A DNA stretch of 64,000 bases from Clostridium aquiflavi (GTDB lineage Bacteria > Bacillota > Clostridia > Clostridiales > Clostridiaceae), in NCBI RefSeq assembly GCF_031344075.1, contig NZ_JAVJAN010000017.1, positions 1 through 64,000 of the forward strand. Direction: 5' to 3'. The notes beneath the pieces are model-generated. The model saw only the letters and a program-made list of their open reading frames with translations, ran no database searches and was not told where the DNA came from. The number at the start of each line of letters is the position of its first letter. Position 1 is the stretch's first letter. Made by a program: the position numbers and the translations under genes. Below are positions 16,869-25,888 of this stretch, piece by piece.

Positions 16869-17525
16869 TTATTGTATTTCTCTAATTTTTTTAAAACCAT
16901 TCAGTACTAAACTCATAATTATAAGAAATATAAAATCTCCTATAACTGGATATGGGAAAACTCTTATTCCCCCTAAAATAATAATATCTTCAATCATTAC
17001 AATTGAAATTGATAAAATTATAAGCCATATGCCCTTTTTATTTACAAAAGGTTTATCTAGTATAATTACATTAAAAATAAGTAGTATTCCTAATAATATT
17101 AATGAAAATAAGAATATTAATGTTTCTTTATCTATTTTTAAAATAAAACCATACAAAGTGTTTACTTGCACTGTTGCTTTAGAAAAATAGATTATTAAGC
17201 CATAAACAACTGATATTATTACAGCAATAATATAGTTAGTGCTAAATTTTAAATTTTCAGATCTAAGATACACATATGTTATAGCTAAAATCATTAGAGG
17301 CACTGATATATGGTTTAAGAAAATTACGGATTTAAAATAGTATACAATTGTACTATTTTTAAGTATGCATAAAATAAATAATGTTATATGTCTTAATAAA
17401 AATAATGTAATTACAATAGTCACATATATTTTTATTTTCTTAGGTGAAACCTGTATATTCTTTTTTAAAAGTATCAGACATAAAAAAATTATAAGTAACA
17501 AAAATAAATAATATGCAAAATTCAC
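16869..17525 (-). CDS. Hypothetical polytopic membrane protein
   Basis: 218 aa with about seven hydrophobic helices, spread over the whole chain from LFLLLIIFLCLILL at the N-terminus to FIFLIIMSLVLNGF near the end. I do not recognise the family. The topology is reminiscent of 7TM sensor or intracellular-signal modules, but without any attached domain. It starts at a GTG with AGGAG seven bases upstream. It lies between ygiQ (convergent) and the lipid kinase on the same strand. Confidence 0.7.
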   Translation of the reverse strand: MNFAYYLFLLLIIFLCLILLKKNIQVSPKKIKIYVTIVITLFLLRHITLFILCILKNSTIVYYFKSVIFLNHISVPLMILAITYVYLRSENLKFSTNYIIAVIISVVYGLIIYFSKATVQVNTLYGFILKIDKETLIFLFSLILLGILLIFNVIILDKPFVNKKGIWLIILSISIVMIEDIIILGGIRVFPYPVIGDFIFLIIMSLVLNGFKKIREIQ

Positions 17526-17612
17526 AAATTACACTCCTATCTACATTCCTGTTACTTATATTTATTATATAATTACATATTTTATACCTATAACTACTTA
17601 ATAATTACTTTA

Positions 17613-18491
17613 CTAATCAATTCCTAAAACTTTAATTCCACTTTTAATACATTTAATATTTAATGGAAAATCTGGTCCTCGTTCTCCATCAATATCTGTA
17701 ACTATATTTTCTTTAGATTCAATATATAAATCATCTGTTTTAAAGTATACTACTTTTTTAGAATCTAAATGCTCTCCTTTTAATACTTTAATAAATAATG
17801 GTATTAATTCAATAATTGGAATGGCTTTAAATATAATTACATCAAGCTTACCATCTGTCATGTCTGCTTCTGTAGCTAATCTAAAGTTACCAGCACTTTC
17901 TCCATTGAATACTAATAAAAGATACATTTCACCATCATAAGTACACTCTTTAGACGTTATATTGACTTTTAGTCTTCTAAAGTTAGGTAACTCTTCTATA
18001 CCTTTTAAGTAGTACGCTAATTTACCTATAGTGTTCTTTAAGTTTACATCGGTCTTTTGAGAAACATCAGTAAAAAGTCCTGTACTTGCTACATTTATAA
18101 AATACTTATCATTTATTTTGCCAAGGTCAACTCCAACAGGTTTTGAATTTAATATTTTATTACAAGCATCTGTAATGTTATTTGGTATATTAATAAATTT
18201 ACCAAAATCATTTGCAGTTCCTACTGGTAATATTCCTATTGGCAAATCTAGTTTCTTTTGTTTCATGGCATTTACAACTGAATCAACAGTACCATCGCCA
18301 CCAGCTATTAATATATATTCGTAAGTATCATCTATGTCATCTAAGGCTTCATATAATGATTTTCCTTTTTGAATCCTATATGGAATTATTTGAAATTCCG
18401 CTTCTTCATGTAGTTTTATAACATTATCTAGTTCATTAACTATAATATTTTCTCCTGAGTACGGGTTATATATGAATTTAACCTTTTTCAT
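17613..18491 (-). CDS. Diacylglycerol kinase family lipid kinase (YegS/BmrU/DgkB type)
   Basis: 292 aa. The catalytic signature GGDGTVDSVVNA lies near residue 83, with LPVGTANDFGKF (substrate/nucleotide loop) and a C-terminal IDGERGPDFP. Enzymes of this fold phosphorylate diacylglycerol or related lipids at the membrane. It is transcribed away from pssA, another phospholipid gene, which supports a role in phospholipid turnover. The exact lipid cannot be read from sequence. GGAGGG ribosome binding site. Confidence 0.9.
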   Translation of the reverse strand: MKKVKFIYNPYSGENIIVNELDNVIKLHEEAEFQIIPYRIQKGKSLYEALDDIDDTYEYILIAGGDGTVDSVVNAMKQKKLDLPIGILPVGTANDFGKFINIPNNITDACNKILNSKPVGVDLGKINDKYFINVASTGLFTDVSQKTDVNLKNTIGKLAYYLKGIEELPNFRRLKVNITSKECTYDGEMYLLLVFNGESAGNFRLATEADMTDGKLDVIIFKAIPIIELIPLFIKVLKGEHLDSKKVVYFKTDDLYIESKENIVTDIDGERGPDFPLNIKCIKSGIKVLGID

Positions 18492-18710
18492 AAATATAAA
18501 TTCCCTCCAACCAAATTCGTTATACAGCTGATTATATCATTTTGTACTTTTAATGTCGATAATATATTATCTTTTATGTATTTTTATGGTATAAATTTCT
18601 TATTTTATAAATTAAGAAAATATTAATTAAATTACACCTTATATTTTAAGAACATGTATGCTATAATAATATTTCGTAAATGATTTTTAATAAATTCAGG
18701 AGTGATTTTT

Positions 18711-19232
18711 ATGAGAAAAAGTTGTATTCCTAATATATTCACATTTATAAATCTATCTTGTGGTGTTCTTTCAATACTATCGGTTATGTATGATAGAATA
18801 GATCTTGCAAGTATTTTTATATTAATTGCCGGCTTAGTTGATAGATATGATGGTAGAGTCGCACGTTTTTTAAACGTATCTAGTGATTTAGGCAAAGAAT
18901 TAGATTCTTTAGCTGATTTAGTTTCTTTTGGTGTAGCGCCATCTATACTAATATATATATTATTTGAATTTACAAATTTAGGACCAAAAGGATCTATTGG
19001 ATTAATATTATTATTATTATTTCCAATATGTGGTGCATTTAGACTTGCCAGATATAATACATCTGACTTTGACGGAGTTTTTACTGGAATACCTATTACA
19101 ATTGCAGGGTGTCTTTTAGCACTTTTTGCATTATTTAATTTAAAAGCTCAATCACCTATTTATATTGCAATTATACTTATGCTTGCATTTTCATATTTAA
19201 TGATAAGCAATTTTAGATTAAAAAAACTTTAA
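18711..19232 (+). CDS. pssA: CDP-diacylglycerol--serine O-phosphatidyltransferase
   Basis: A 173-aa polytopic membrane enzyme that makes phosphatidylserine. The CDP-alcohol phosphotransferase motif D-x2-DG-x2-AR-x8-G-x3-D-x3-D is complete in DRYDGRVARFLNVSSDL through GKELDSLAD. MRKSCIPNIFTFINLSCG at the N-terminus is typical of Gram-positive PssA. Start ATG at 18711 with AGGAG eight bases upstream; an in-frame GTG at 18702 overlaps that site. No decarboxylase (psd) gene follows. Confidence 0.93.
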   Translation: MRKSCIPNIFTFINLSCGVLSILSVMYDRIDLASIFILIAGLVDRYDGRVARFLNVSSDLGKELDSLADLVSFGVAPSILIYILFEFTNLGPKGSIGLILLLLFPICGAFRLARYNTSDFDGVFTGIPITIAGCLLALFALFNLKAQSPIYIAIILMLAFSYLMISNFRLKKL

Positions 19233-19237
19233 AATTT

Positions 19238-19273
19238 AAGGGTGTATTAAGAACTATTTCTTAATACACCCTT
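19238..19273 (+). terminator. Rho-independent terminator after pssA
   Basis: AAGGGTGTATTAAGAA and TTCTTAATACACCCTT form a perfect 16-bp stem with a 4-nt loop, followed by TTCTTTT. Confidence 0.92.
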
Positions 19274-19302
19274 TTCTTTTATGTTGCTATATTTTAAATA
19301 AA

Positions 19303-19404
19303 GGCTCTGTTCTAAATGTGTGTTGATATATGCAATAAGCAAAGTGGCATTGTAATTGGACTTTGAGAATTCTAAATGAGTATTGTCACATTTACTGCTT
19401 GTCC
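19303..19404 (+). repeat. Dispersed palindromic-ended repeat, copy with GGCTCTG end
   Basis: It begins GGCTCTGTTCTAAATGTGTG, contains TTGATATATGCAATAAGCAA, and ends TTTACTGCTTGTCC. It ends 5 bp before the stop codon of the neighbouring minus-strand gene. Its right end matches the copy near 184 rather than the perfect-ended copy at 59954, so the family has at least two end types. Confidence 0.75.
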
Positions 19405-19409
19405 TAATT

Positions 19410-19775
19410 TTATATTTCTTCGTACTCATCTTCATCTCTATTCTTATTATCTTTAAAATCCAACTCATTATCTATTTCTGTAAGTATAATATCCTTCTCT
19501 GATTTTACTGAAATATAATCACTTTTAATTTTACAATATTTTATATATCCACTTTCACACTTATCTAATGATACTATTAACTTATCAATCAACTCCCCTA
19601 ATTCACTAATCCTGTCTAGTGCTTTTTTAACTTCACTTTTTTTGGCGATATTTACATTATATAATTCAGATGCTCCCCCTATAAGTAATCTATAAGAATC
19701 AACATAAGTTTTAAGCAATTGACTTAAAACAGTTATGTCTTGACTCTGTTCATTTATCAAATTTCTATATTTCAT
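19410..19775 (-). CDS. Hypothetical protein, 121 aa, helical
   Basis: No family recognised. The sequence is predicted to be mostly helical (SQLLKTYVDSYRLLIGG; SEVKKALDRISELGELIDKL) with a strongly acidic C-terminal tail. No signal peptide or membrane helix. A GAGGT ribosome binding site precedes the ATG. Codon use is like the neighbours. A dispersed repeat begins 5 bp after its stop. Confidence 0.6.
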   Translation of the reverse strand: MKYRNLINEQSQDITVLSQLLKTYVDSYRLLIGGASELYNVNIAKKSEVKKALDRISELGELIDKLIVSLDKCESGYIKYCKIKSDYISVKSEKDIILTEIDNELDFKDNKNRDEDEYEEI

Positions 19776-20078
19776 AAAATATTGACCTCACACAATATAA
19801 TATTTTCAAATTAATATATTATATTAATTTTATTTTTAGTAAGTATTTTTTATGTCCTTGTTGTATAAACTCAATCCTAAAAGACTGTACTACATCTCTT
19901 AATTAAAAGCGGAGAGATACAAATTTATCATTATAATTTAAACTTTGCAAATTTGCTAAAATAGTATATTTTTGAAATTTCACTTTGAATTTTTACTAGC
20001 TCTCCACTTTTTCTTTATAATTTCCTATATAACATTAAATTTTATCATATTTTTAAATTTAAACTTTTATCATTTTTA
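19776..20078. other. Gene-free spacer with a distant inverted repeat
   Basis: About 303 bp, A/T-rich. AAAAGCGGAGAG near 19906 and CTCTCCACTTTT near 20001 are almost perfect inverted complements about 85 bp apart. No small gene with a good ribosome binding site was found. Confidence 0.4.
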
Positions 20079-20483
20079 CTATTTCATCAATTGACTCTCT
20101 GAATATTCTTCATCTATTTCTTCCCATATTTTTTTATTTTTAATGTCTTTTAATCCTTCTTCGATAGAAATGCCTTCTTTTCTTTCTACTTCTTCTATGA
20201 TTTCTTTTTGTGTAATTTTACATTCATCTGAAAAATCACATTTACTTGCTATAAATTCACTAAATTCCTCATCATTTATTACTTCATCAATTCCTTTTAA
20301 TCCACGTTTACTTAAAAGTACTTCTTCTTTTTCTTCTTTAATTTCCTCTTCTATTACTTCGTTTATCTCTTCTTCAATTTCTTCACTTTTATCTGTTCTT
20401 AAATTTTCTATATCCAAATTATCTATTAAATCACTTACTGATTTAACAGGGATTAAAAAATCATTTGGAAATTTAAAATACAT
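20079..20483 (-). CDS. Hypothetical acidic protein, 134 aa
   Basis: I do not recognise it. It starts MYFKFPNDFLIPVKS and has a Glu-rich middle (about residues 35-55, nearly all Glu, Ile, Lys and Val), likely a charged helix or coiled coil. The ATG at 20483 is preferred, ten bases after GGGGG; the TTG two codons earlier is too close to it. It lies 14 bp downstream of rubrerythrin on the same strand and is probably co-transcribed. Confidence 0.6.
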   Translation of the reverse strand: MYFKFPNDFLIPVKSVSDLIDNLDIENLRTDKSEEIEEEINEVIEEEIKEEKEEVLLSKRGLKGIDEVINDEEFSEFIASKCDFSDECKITQKEIIEEVERKEGISIEEGLKDIKNKKIWEEIDEEYSESQLMK

Positions 20484-20497
20484 AATCAATTATCCCC

Positions 20498-21043
20498 CTA
20501 TTTTTTCACATCTTTTTCACAGATTTTCTCAAAGTATGCTCTAGGATATTTACATAATGGACATACATTTGGAGCTTCATTTCCTTCGTAAATATATCCG
20601 CAATTTAAGCATTTCCAATAACATGTCTCTTCACATTTAAACAATATACCTAATTTAACTTTTTCAGCTAATTCTAAATATCTTTTTTCATGTGATTCTT
20701 CAACCTCTCTAAGTTCTTTATAAAAGTCAGCTATTTCTAAAAATCCTTCATCTCTAGCAGCCTCTTCAAATTCCTTATAAATATTTTTATTTTCATTTGC
20801 CTCTCCAATTGCAGCTGATACTAAATTTTCTTCTGTTGTTTTTACATTACATAAATATCTCTTAAAAACTTCTCTTGAATGAGCGTATTCATTTTCAGCT
20901 GTTTCATCAAATACTTTAGCAATCCATCTGAATCCCTCTAACGTTGCTTTTTCTGCATATAAGTTATAAGTACTTCTAGCCCTACATTCTCCTGCAAAAG
21001 TCTTATATAAATTTTTTTCTGTTTTACTCCCCTTTAAATTCAT
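20498..21043 (-). CDS. Rubrerythrin (first copy)
   Basis: 181 aa. The N-terminal ferritin-like diiron four-helix domain (FAGECRARSTYNLYAEKA, ENEYAHSREVFKRYL, EVEESHEKRYLEL) is followed by a rubredoxin domain with CLNCGYIYEG and CPLCKYPRAYFE. Rubrerythrins reduce hydrogen peroxide in anaerobes with electrons from NADH-linked donors. A second, different copy is at 44430. GGAGA lies before the ATG. Confidence 0.94.
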   Translation of the reverse strand: MNLKGSKTEKNLYKTFAGECRARSTYNLYAEKATLEGFRWIAKVFDETAENEYAHSREVFKRYLCNVKTTEENLVSAAIGEANENKNIYKEFEEAARDEGFLEIADFYKELREVEESHEKRYLELAEKVKLGILFKCEETCYWKCLNCGYIYEGNEAPNVCPLCKYPRAYFEKICEKDVKK

Positions 21044-21201
21044 GCTTATCTCCTAAATATTATTTAGACATTAATTAATCTTCTAATGTCATACCTTATA
21101 TTAAAATATTCATTTTGTTTCTTTTTGTTACAACATCATTATGTTAACTAAACTTATAACTTTTATAATATCTTTTACAAATTTTAATTAAATATAAAAG
21201 T

Positions 21202-21234
21202 AAAAGGATATAAGAAAAAATCTCATATCCTTTT
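21202..21234 (-). terminator. Rho-independent terminator of the prkA-yhbH-spoVR operon
   Basis: AAAAGGATATAAG pairs with CTCATATCCTTTT (one G-T pair). It lies 12 bp past the spoVR stop codon. Confidence 0.82.
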
Positions 21235-21245
21235 TGGGGAATAAT

Positions 21246-22616
21246 TCAACTAATTGTAATTTCTTTATCCATATTACAAGTTATAATAACATCCTTTTTG
21301 TCAGAGTCTTTAGTTATTAATTTTACTTTTTTACCCCATAACTCTTGAATGTATTTTAACGTTTCCTTTGCATAGCTTAATTCTAATTCTCTTCCATCAA
21401 ATACATGCTCTAAAGTTAGTGTATAATCCTTAGTATTAAAATCAATAACTCTAATATAGGGAATTCCACCTATACCACAAGTATAACTTAAATTGTCTCT
21501 AATTGCTTTCCATCCATCTTCATCAGAAACTTCTTCAATAACAATATCAAATGTTCTTTTATTATACTCAAATAAATTAAGTTCTTCACACAATTCTCTA
21601 GTCAAATATCTTCTCAAGAATGAGCTATCTCTTTCAATTTCTCTTACTTCAAATATTTTTTCTTTTCCATACTTTTTATCTAAATCTTCAAATATCTTGA
21701 AACCTACATAATACGGATTTAACCCTCCTAATATAGGAGCTATAACGTCATTATGCCTCTTTAAAAATTCAAAATGTAATCCTTCGGGTAAGTTTAATTC
21801 TTTTAATATATTATAATGAGTATAACTTGCCCAGCCCTCATTCATTATCTTAGTTTCAATTTGTGGAAGAAAGTATTCTGTTTCTCTTTTTACAATTCTC
21901 AAAATTGTTCTTTCCCATTCTTGTAAATCTCCGTACTTTATTATAAAATCCACTACATCATCTTCTGGCTCTATAGGAATCTTGTCTAAATCCGGAAATT
22001 TAATCTCCTCACCTTGATTTAATATTCCTCTATTATCTAATTTACTTTCATAATCTTTAATCATATTTTCTTTTATTTCTTCATCTGATAACTTTTTAAC
22101 CCCAATAACTCTTCCAATCTGATACCTTATAGCATGAGCTGCATCTAATATTCTCTCAACTTTTTTATATCCAATACTTGGATTATTAATATATCTTCTT
22201 ATAATATCAGCATCTAGTTTAAACATTTCAATGGCATATTTTGCATTAGTTCCTTCTTTAAATAACCTATTATTCTTAAAAAAATCATTATGTCCATATA
22301 CGTGAGCCATAGTTAATATTTGAAGTAATAATGTATTTTCTTTCATTAAATATGCTAAACAAGGATCAGAATTAATTACCATTTCATAAGGAAGTCCTGT
22401 AAGATTTAATGAATACAACATTTTATTTTTTTCATAGGCTTTGCCATAGCTCCAATGAGGATATTTGGATGGCATCCCTACATACGATTCATAACCTAGC
22501 ATCTCATTAAAGTCTATAAACTCGAATTCTTGACTATAAAAATCCAAGCCATATTCTACTACTTTTTTCTCTATTTTATCATTCCATTCTTCAATCTCCC
22601 TTAAAGTGTAGCTCAT
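21246..22616 (-). CDS. spoVR: SpoVR family protein
   Basis: 456 aa, full length for the family, which is needed for normal spore cortex in Bacillus; the biochemical role is unknown. Blocks seen are YGLDFYSQEFEFIDF, GMPSKYPHWSYGKAYE, VYGHNDFFKNN and MNEGWASYTHY, the last two carrying conserved His and Glu that could bind metal. It is the last gene of the prkA-yhbH-spoVR set. Its ribosome binding site AAAGGAGG lies inside the last codons of yhbH. Confidence 0.94.
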   Translation of the reverse strand: MSYTLREIEEWNDKIEKKVVEYGLDFYSQEFEFIDFNEMLGYESYVGMPSKYPHWSYGKAYEKNKMLYSLNLTGLPYEMVINSDPCLAYLMKENTLLLQILTMAHVYGHNDFFKNNRLFKEGTNAKYAIEMFKLDADIIRRYINNPSIGYKKVERILDAAHAIRYQIGRVIGVKKLSDEEIKENMIKDYESKLDNRGILNQGEEIKFPDLDKIPIEPEDDVVDFIIKYGDLQEWERTILRIVKRETEYFLPQIETKIMNEGWASYTHYNILKELNLPEGLHFEFLKRHNDVIAPILGGLNPYYVGFKIFEDLDKKYGKEKIFEVREIERDSSFLRRYLTRELCEELNLFEYNKRTFDIVIEEVSDEDGWKAIRDNLSYTCGIGGIPYIRVIDFNTKDYTLTLEHVFDGRELELSYAKETLKYIQELWGKKVKLITKDSDKKDVIITCNMDKEITIS

Positions 22617-22620
22617 TTTA

Positions 22621-23796
22621 CTAATCCTCCTTTAATTCCTGTTTAAGCATAGTCTTTAAAGCTTCCCATAAATCCTTTTTCTCTTTAATAACTACAGAAA
22701 CAAAATTCTTTTCATTGATGTCTTTATTAAATTTATAATACATAGTTTGAGTATAAGTTGATGGTAAAAGTTCTGCATATCCAAACATATTACTAATTTC
22801 GCAAATTTTTCTTACTGATTCTATTGCTTTTATATTATCTTCAGACCAATTATCACCATCACTGGCATAAACAGGATATATATTCCATTCACTTGGAGGA
22901 TATTTTTCATCTATTAATTTTATAGCCTCTACTATTCCACTAGATATATACGTACCTCCTGATTCAGATTTGTGGAAGAACTCGTACTCACTTACTCTTT
23001 TAGCAACAGTAGTGTGATATATAAATTCAAATGCTATATTGTTATATTTTCTTTTTAAAAATCTAGATAATACAAAGAAATATGATCTTGCTAAATATTT
23101 CTTTGTTGAATCCATAGATCCTGAAGCATCCATAATAAATATCATAACTGCATTACTTGCTTTTTTAGGTTGCATTTTAACTTTATAATATCTAAGATCT
23201 TCTTCTCTAAACGGAAATCTTTCAGTTTCATAATCTCTGCCTTCTTCTATTAGGGCCCTTTTTTTACTTTGCTTTCTAGATATCTTAGCCATAACTGTTC
23301 TTTTTTTAGCAAGTCTTGGCCTTATTCCATGTCTTTGATATCCTTTTTTCTTCCCGCAGCTATCAGTTATTATTTCTGAATACTTCTTCTCATCTAAATT
23401 AGGTAAATTCAATTCATCCGATATATATTCCATAAGTTCATCAAGGGTAATTTCAGTTTCATAAACCTCATCACCCTCTTCATTGCCTGCACCCTTATTA
23501 CCTTTTCCCATTGCTTTTTTAGAACCTGACTCTATTTTATCGCCACGTTTTTCCTCACCTGTTCCAGTAGCTACCCCTTTAGAATTTTTACCATATACAA
23601 ATTGATATTCTTTAATACTTTTTATTGGTATTTTAAATTTTTTATTTTTACTTTGACCGACTATACTCTCTTCAGATAAGATATCGCCTAAATTTTCTTT
23701 AATTGATTTTTCAACTAATTGCCTATGTCTTCTTTTATCTTCTATTGCTCTATCGTGATCTACTTGTTTATCAGTTCTATCTCTAAAAATTGCCAT
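22621..23796 (-). CDS. yhbH: YhbH/DUF444 sporulation-associated protein
   Basis: 391 aa. The C-terminal half has a von Willebrand A-like fold with the metal-site start MDASGSMDSTKKY; the N-terminal half is highly charged (DRTDKQVDHDRAIEDKRRHRQL). Homologues (YeaH in E. coli) are always near PrkA and SpoVR. The three probably act together in stress or sporulation signalling. It ends 4 bp before the spoVR start and begins 8 bp after prkA. Confidence 0.93.
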   Translation of the reverse strand: MAIFRDRTDKQVDHDRAIEDKRRHRQLVEKSIKENLGDILSEESIVGQSKNKKFKIPIKSIKEYQFVYGKNSKGVATGTGEEKRGDKIESGSKKAMGKGNKGAGNEEGDEVYETEITLDELMEYISDELNLPNLDEKKYSEIITDSCGKKKGYQRHGIRPRLAKKRTVMAKISRKQSKKRALIEEGRDYETERFPFREEDLRYYKVKMQPKKASNAVMIFIMDASGSMDSTKKYLARSYFFVLSRFLKRKYNNIAFEFIYHTTVAKRVSEYEFFHKSESGGTYISSGIVEAIKLIDEKYPPSEWNIYPVYASDGDNWSEDNIKAIESVRKICEISNMFGYAELLPSTYTQTMYYKFNKDINEKNFVSVVIKEKKDLWEALKTMLKQELKED

Positions 23797-23804
23797 ATGC
23801 TAAC

Positions 23805-25727
23805 TTAGTCCTTCCATAGGTTGTTAGCCGCATATTTTAATATTACATCACAACAATGAAGACAATAGCCATTTCGTTTCATTTCATCTACCATAGAATT
23901 ATATTTCTCTGCTTGCTCTTCATTTCTAACTTTTGATTTTGTTATAATTCTAGACAAATCTTTAACTGAAGCTATAAGTTTCTTTTCTATTGCATCTTTA
24001 AGTGGTTCATATGAAGTATAATCAATCTTTCCACCATTTCTAACAACATAGAACATATATGAAGTGACATCACTTCTGAATCCTTTAGATGATGCATCAT
24101 AAACTCCTATTTGCTCTTCGATACTTCTCATAAACTCTTCATCCGGATTAAGCTCTTCTCCAGTAGATACATCCTTAATTTTACTCTTATTTACAAAAGC
24201 CTCAGCATTATCTATATAATTATTAAATAAGCTTTCTGCTTGTTCTCTAAATGAAACTATAAATGCTTTTGTAATTTCTTTTTCTAAAACTTTATTATAT
24301 TCTTTTCTTATAGTATCTTGAATAAATCCTAGATACATCTTCTTTTCATCAGCTGATATATCCATTTCCTTAACTGATCTTATTAAACTTTCCATTATGC
24401 TTAAAGGATTTATACAATCGTATTCTGAATCAGCAAGAGCATTATCTATAACCTTTATAATAAATCTAGTGCTAATTCCTTTCATACCTTCATACTGTCC
24501 AGCTTCTTCTCTTAACTCCAATATGTCGATTCTCTTAGTACTTCCCTTTTCTACAATCTCTTCACCATTATAAATCTTTAACTTAGTTATTGGATCAACT
24601 TTAGCTGATTGAGATAATCTTGATAAAATTGCAAACATAGCTGCTATCTCAATAGTATGAGGTGCTACATGAGCTTTGAAATTACTTCTATTTAAAATTT
24701 TCTTATATATTTTTACTTCCTCATCTAATTCTAAGCAATAAGGAACTTCTATTTTTACTATTCTATCTAAAATAGCTTCATTGGTATGATCTGATTTAAA
24801 TTTACTCCATTCTGCTTCATTTGAATGTGCTAATATTACTCCATCAAAATAAAGCATTGAGCCTTTTCCTGGTGAAGGTATTGATTTTTCTTGTGTTGCA
24901 GTAATAATAGTGTGAAGATATTCAACATCATTTTTGAAAACTTCTATAAATTCTACCATACCTCTATTTCCAACGTTAAATGCTCCGTTTAAAGAGAATA
25001 TTCTTGGATCATCCTCAGAATATAAATCCATTTTAGATATATCAATAGATCCATTTAAAATAGAAGTATCTTGATTATTAGGATCTACTGGTGGTACAAC
25101 ACCTATTCCTTTTCTAGATCTTACTGAAAAGTCTGTTGTTTCAATTGGGAATTCTTCATATTTTCCTTTAAACTCATGACTTAATCTATATTTACATATA
25201 GGACATAAGTCTCCTTCAATTTGAACTCCTAACATCTCTTCAAATTTAGGCCTTAAATGCTTAGGTATAAGATGCAATGGTTCTTCATGCATAGGGCATC
25301 CCTCTAATGCATATATAGGATCACAATCTTCAAGTGCATTTTTTATACTTTCAACCAATGAAGATTTACCAGCTCCAACTGGACCTACAAGATATAATAC
25401 TTGCCTTACTTCTTCACCTTTCATAGCTGCTGATTTAAAATAGTTACATATTTTCATGATTACTTTATCAATACCATAAAATTCATCCTTAAAAAATCCA
25501 TATCTTCTTATTACATCATTGCCATATATTTTTCTTATTCTAGGGTTTTCATCCCCTTTTAGTTCCTCTACTCCTTGTTTTAAAATCATATCATAAACTC
25601 TTTTATGTGATAGTTTAGCAATATCAGGATCACCCTTTACCAATTCTAAATAATCTAAAAAAGTTCCTGAAAATTTATTTTTACCATTCTTTTCTCTATC
25701 TATTTGTATAAATTCTTTAAAGTCCAT
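23805..25727 (-). CDS. prkA: PrkA family serine protein kinase/AAA+ protein
   Basis: 640 aa. The AAA+ core has Walker A GPVGAGKSSLVES near residue 120; a zinc-ribbon-like CPICKYRLSHEF follows at about 175, and the C-terminal kinase-like domain ends with LHCCDVILKYAANNLW. PrkA was described as a serine kinase in Bacillus and is the first gene of the conserved prkA-yhbH-spoVR operon. GGAGGCGGGG precedes the ATG. Activity as kinase or protease is debated for the family. Confidence 0.94.
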   Translation of the reverse strand: MDFKEFIQIDREKNGKNKFSGTFLDYLELVKGDPDIAKLSHKRVYDMILKQGVEELKGDENPRIRKIYGNDVIRRYGFFKDEFYGIDKVIMKICNYFKSAAMKGEEVRQVLYLVGPVGAGKSSLVESIKNALEDCDPIYALEGCPMHEEPLHLIPKHLRPKFEEMLGVQIEGDLCPICKYRLSHEFKGKYEEFPIETTDFSVRSRKGIGVVPPVDPNNQDTSILNGSIDISKMDLYSEDDPRIFSLNGAFNVGNRGMVEFIEVFKNDVEYLHTIITATQEKSIPSPGKGSMLYFDGVILAHSNEAEWSKFKSDHTNEAILDRIVKIEVPYCLELDEEVKIYKKILNRSNFKAHVAPHTIEIAAMFAILSRLSQSAKVDPITKLKIYNGEEIVEKGSTKRIDILELREEAGQYEGMKGISTRFIIKVIDNALADSEYDCINPLSIMESLIRSVKEMDISADEKKMYLGFIQDTIRKEYNKVLEKEITKAFIVSFREQAESLFNNYIDNAEAFVNKSKIKDVSTGEELNPDEEFMRSIEEQIGVYDASSKGFRSDVTSYMFYVVRNGGKIDYTSYEPLKDAIEKKLIASVKDLSRIITKSKVRNEEQAEKYNSMVDEMKRNGYCLHCCDVILKYAANNLWKD

Positions 25728-25819
25728 ATCCCCGCCTCCTTTTTATTAAAATATATTCAACAAAAAGGTAACAGTATGACAAATTTTTGTAAATTCATTA
25801 ATATACTTAATAAAAACAA

Positions 25820-25865
25820 AGAACTGTATACTGAATTTTTTCAAAAAATATCCAGATACAGTTCT
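25820..25865 (-). terminator. Hairpin terminator after the ApgM-like gene
   Basis: GAACTGTAT (25821-25829) pairs with ATACAGTTC (25856-25864), with an inner GAATTTTTTCAAAAAATATC stem. A T-rich run follows on the plus strand and A/T-rich sequence on both sides. Probable terminator for the minus-strand cluster. Confidence 0.6.
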
Positions 25866-25888
25866 CTTAAACTTATATTATTTAATTT

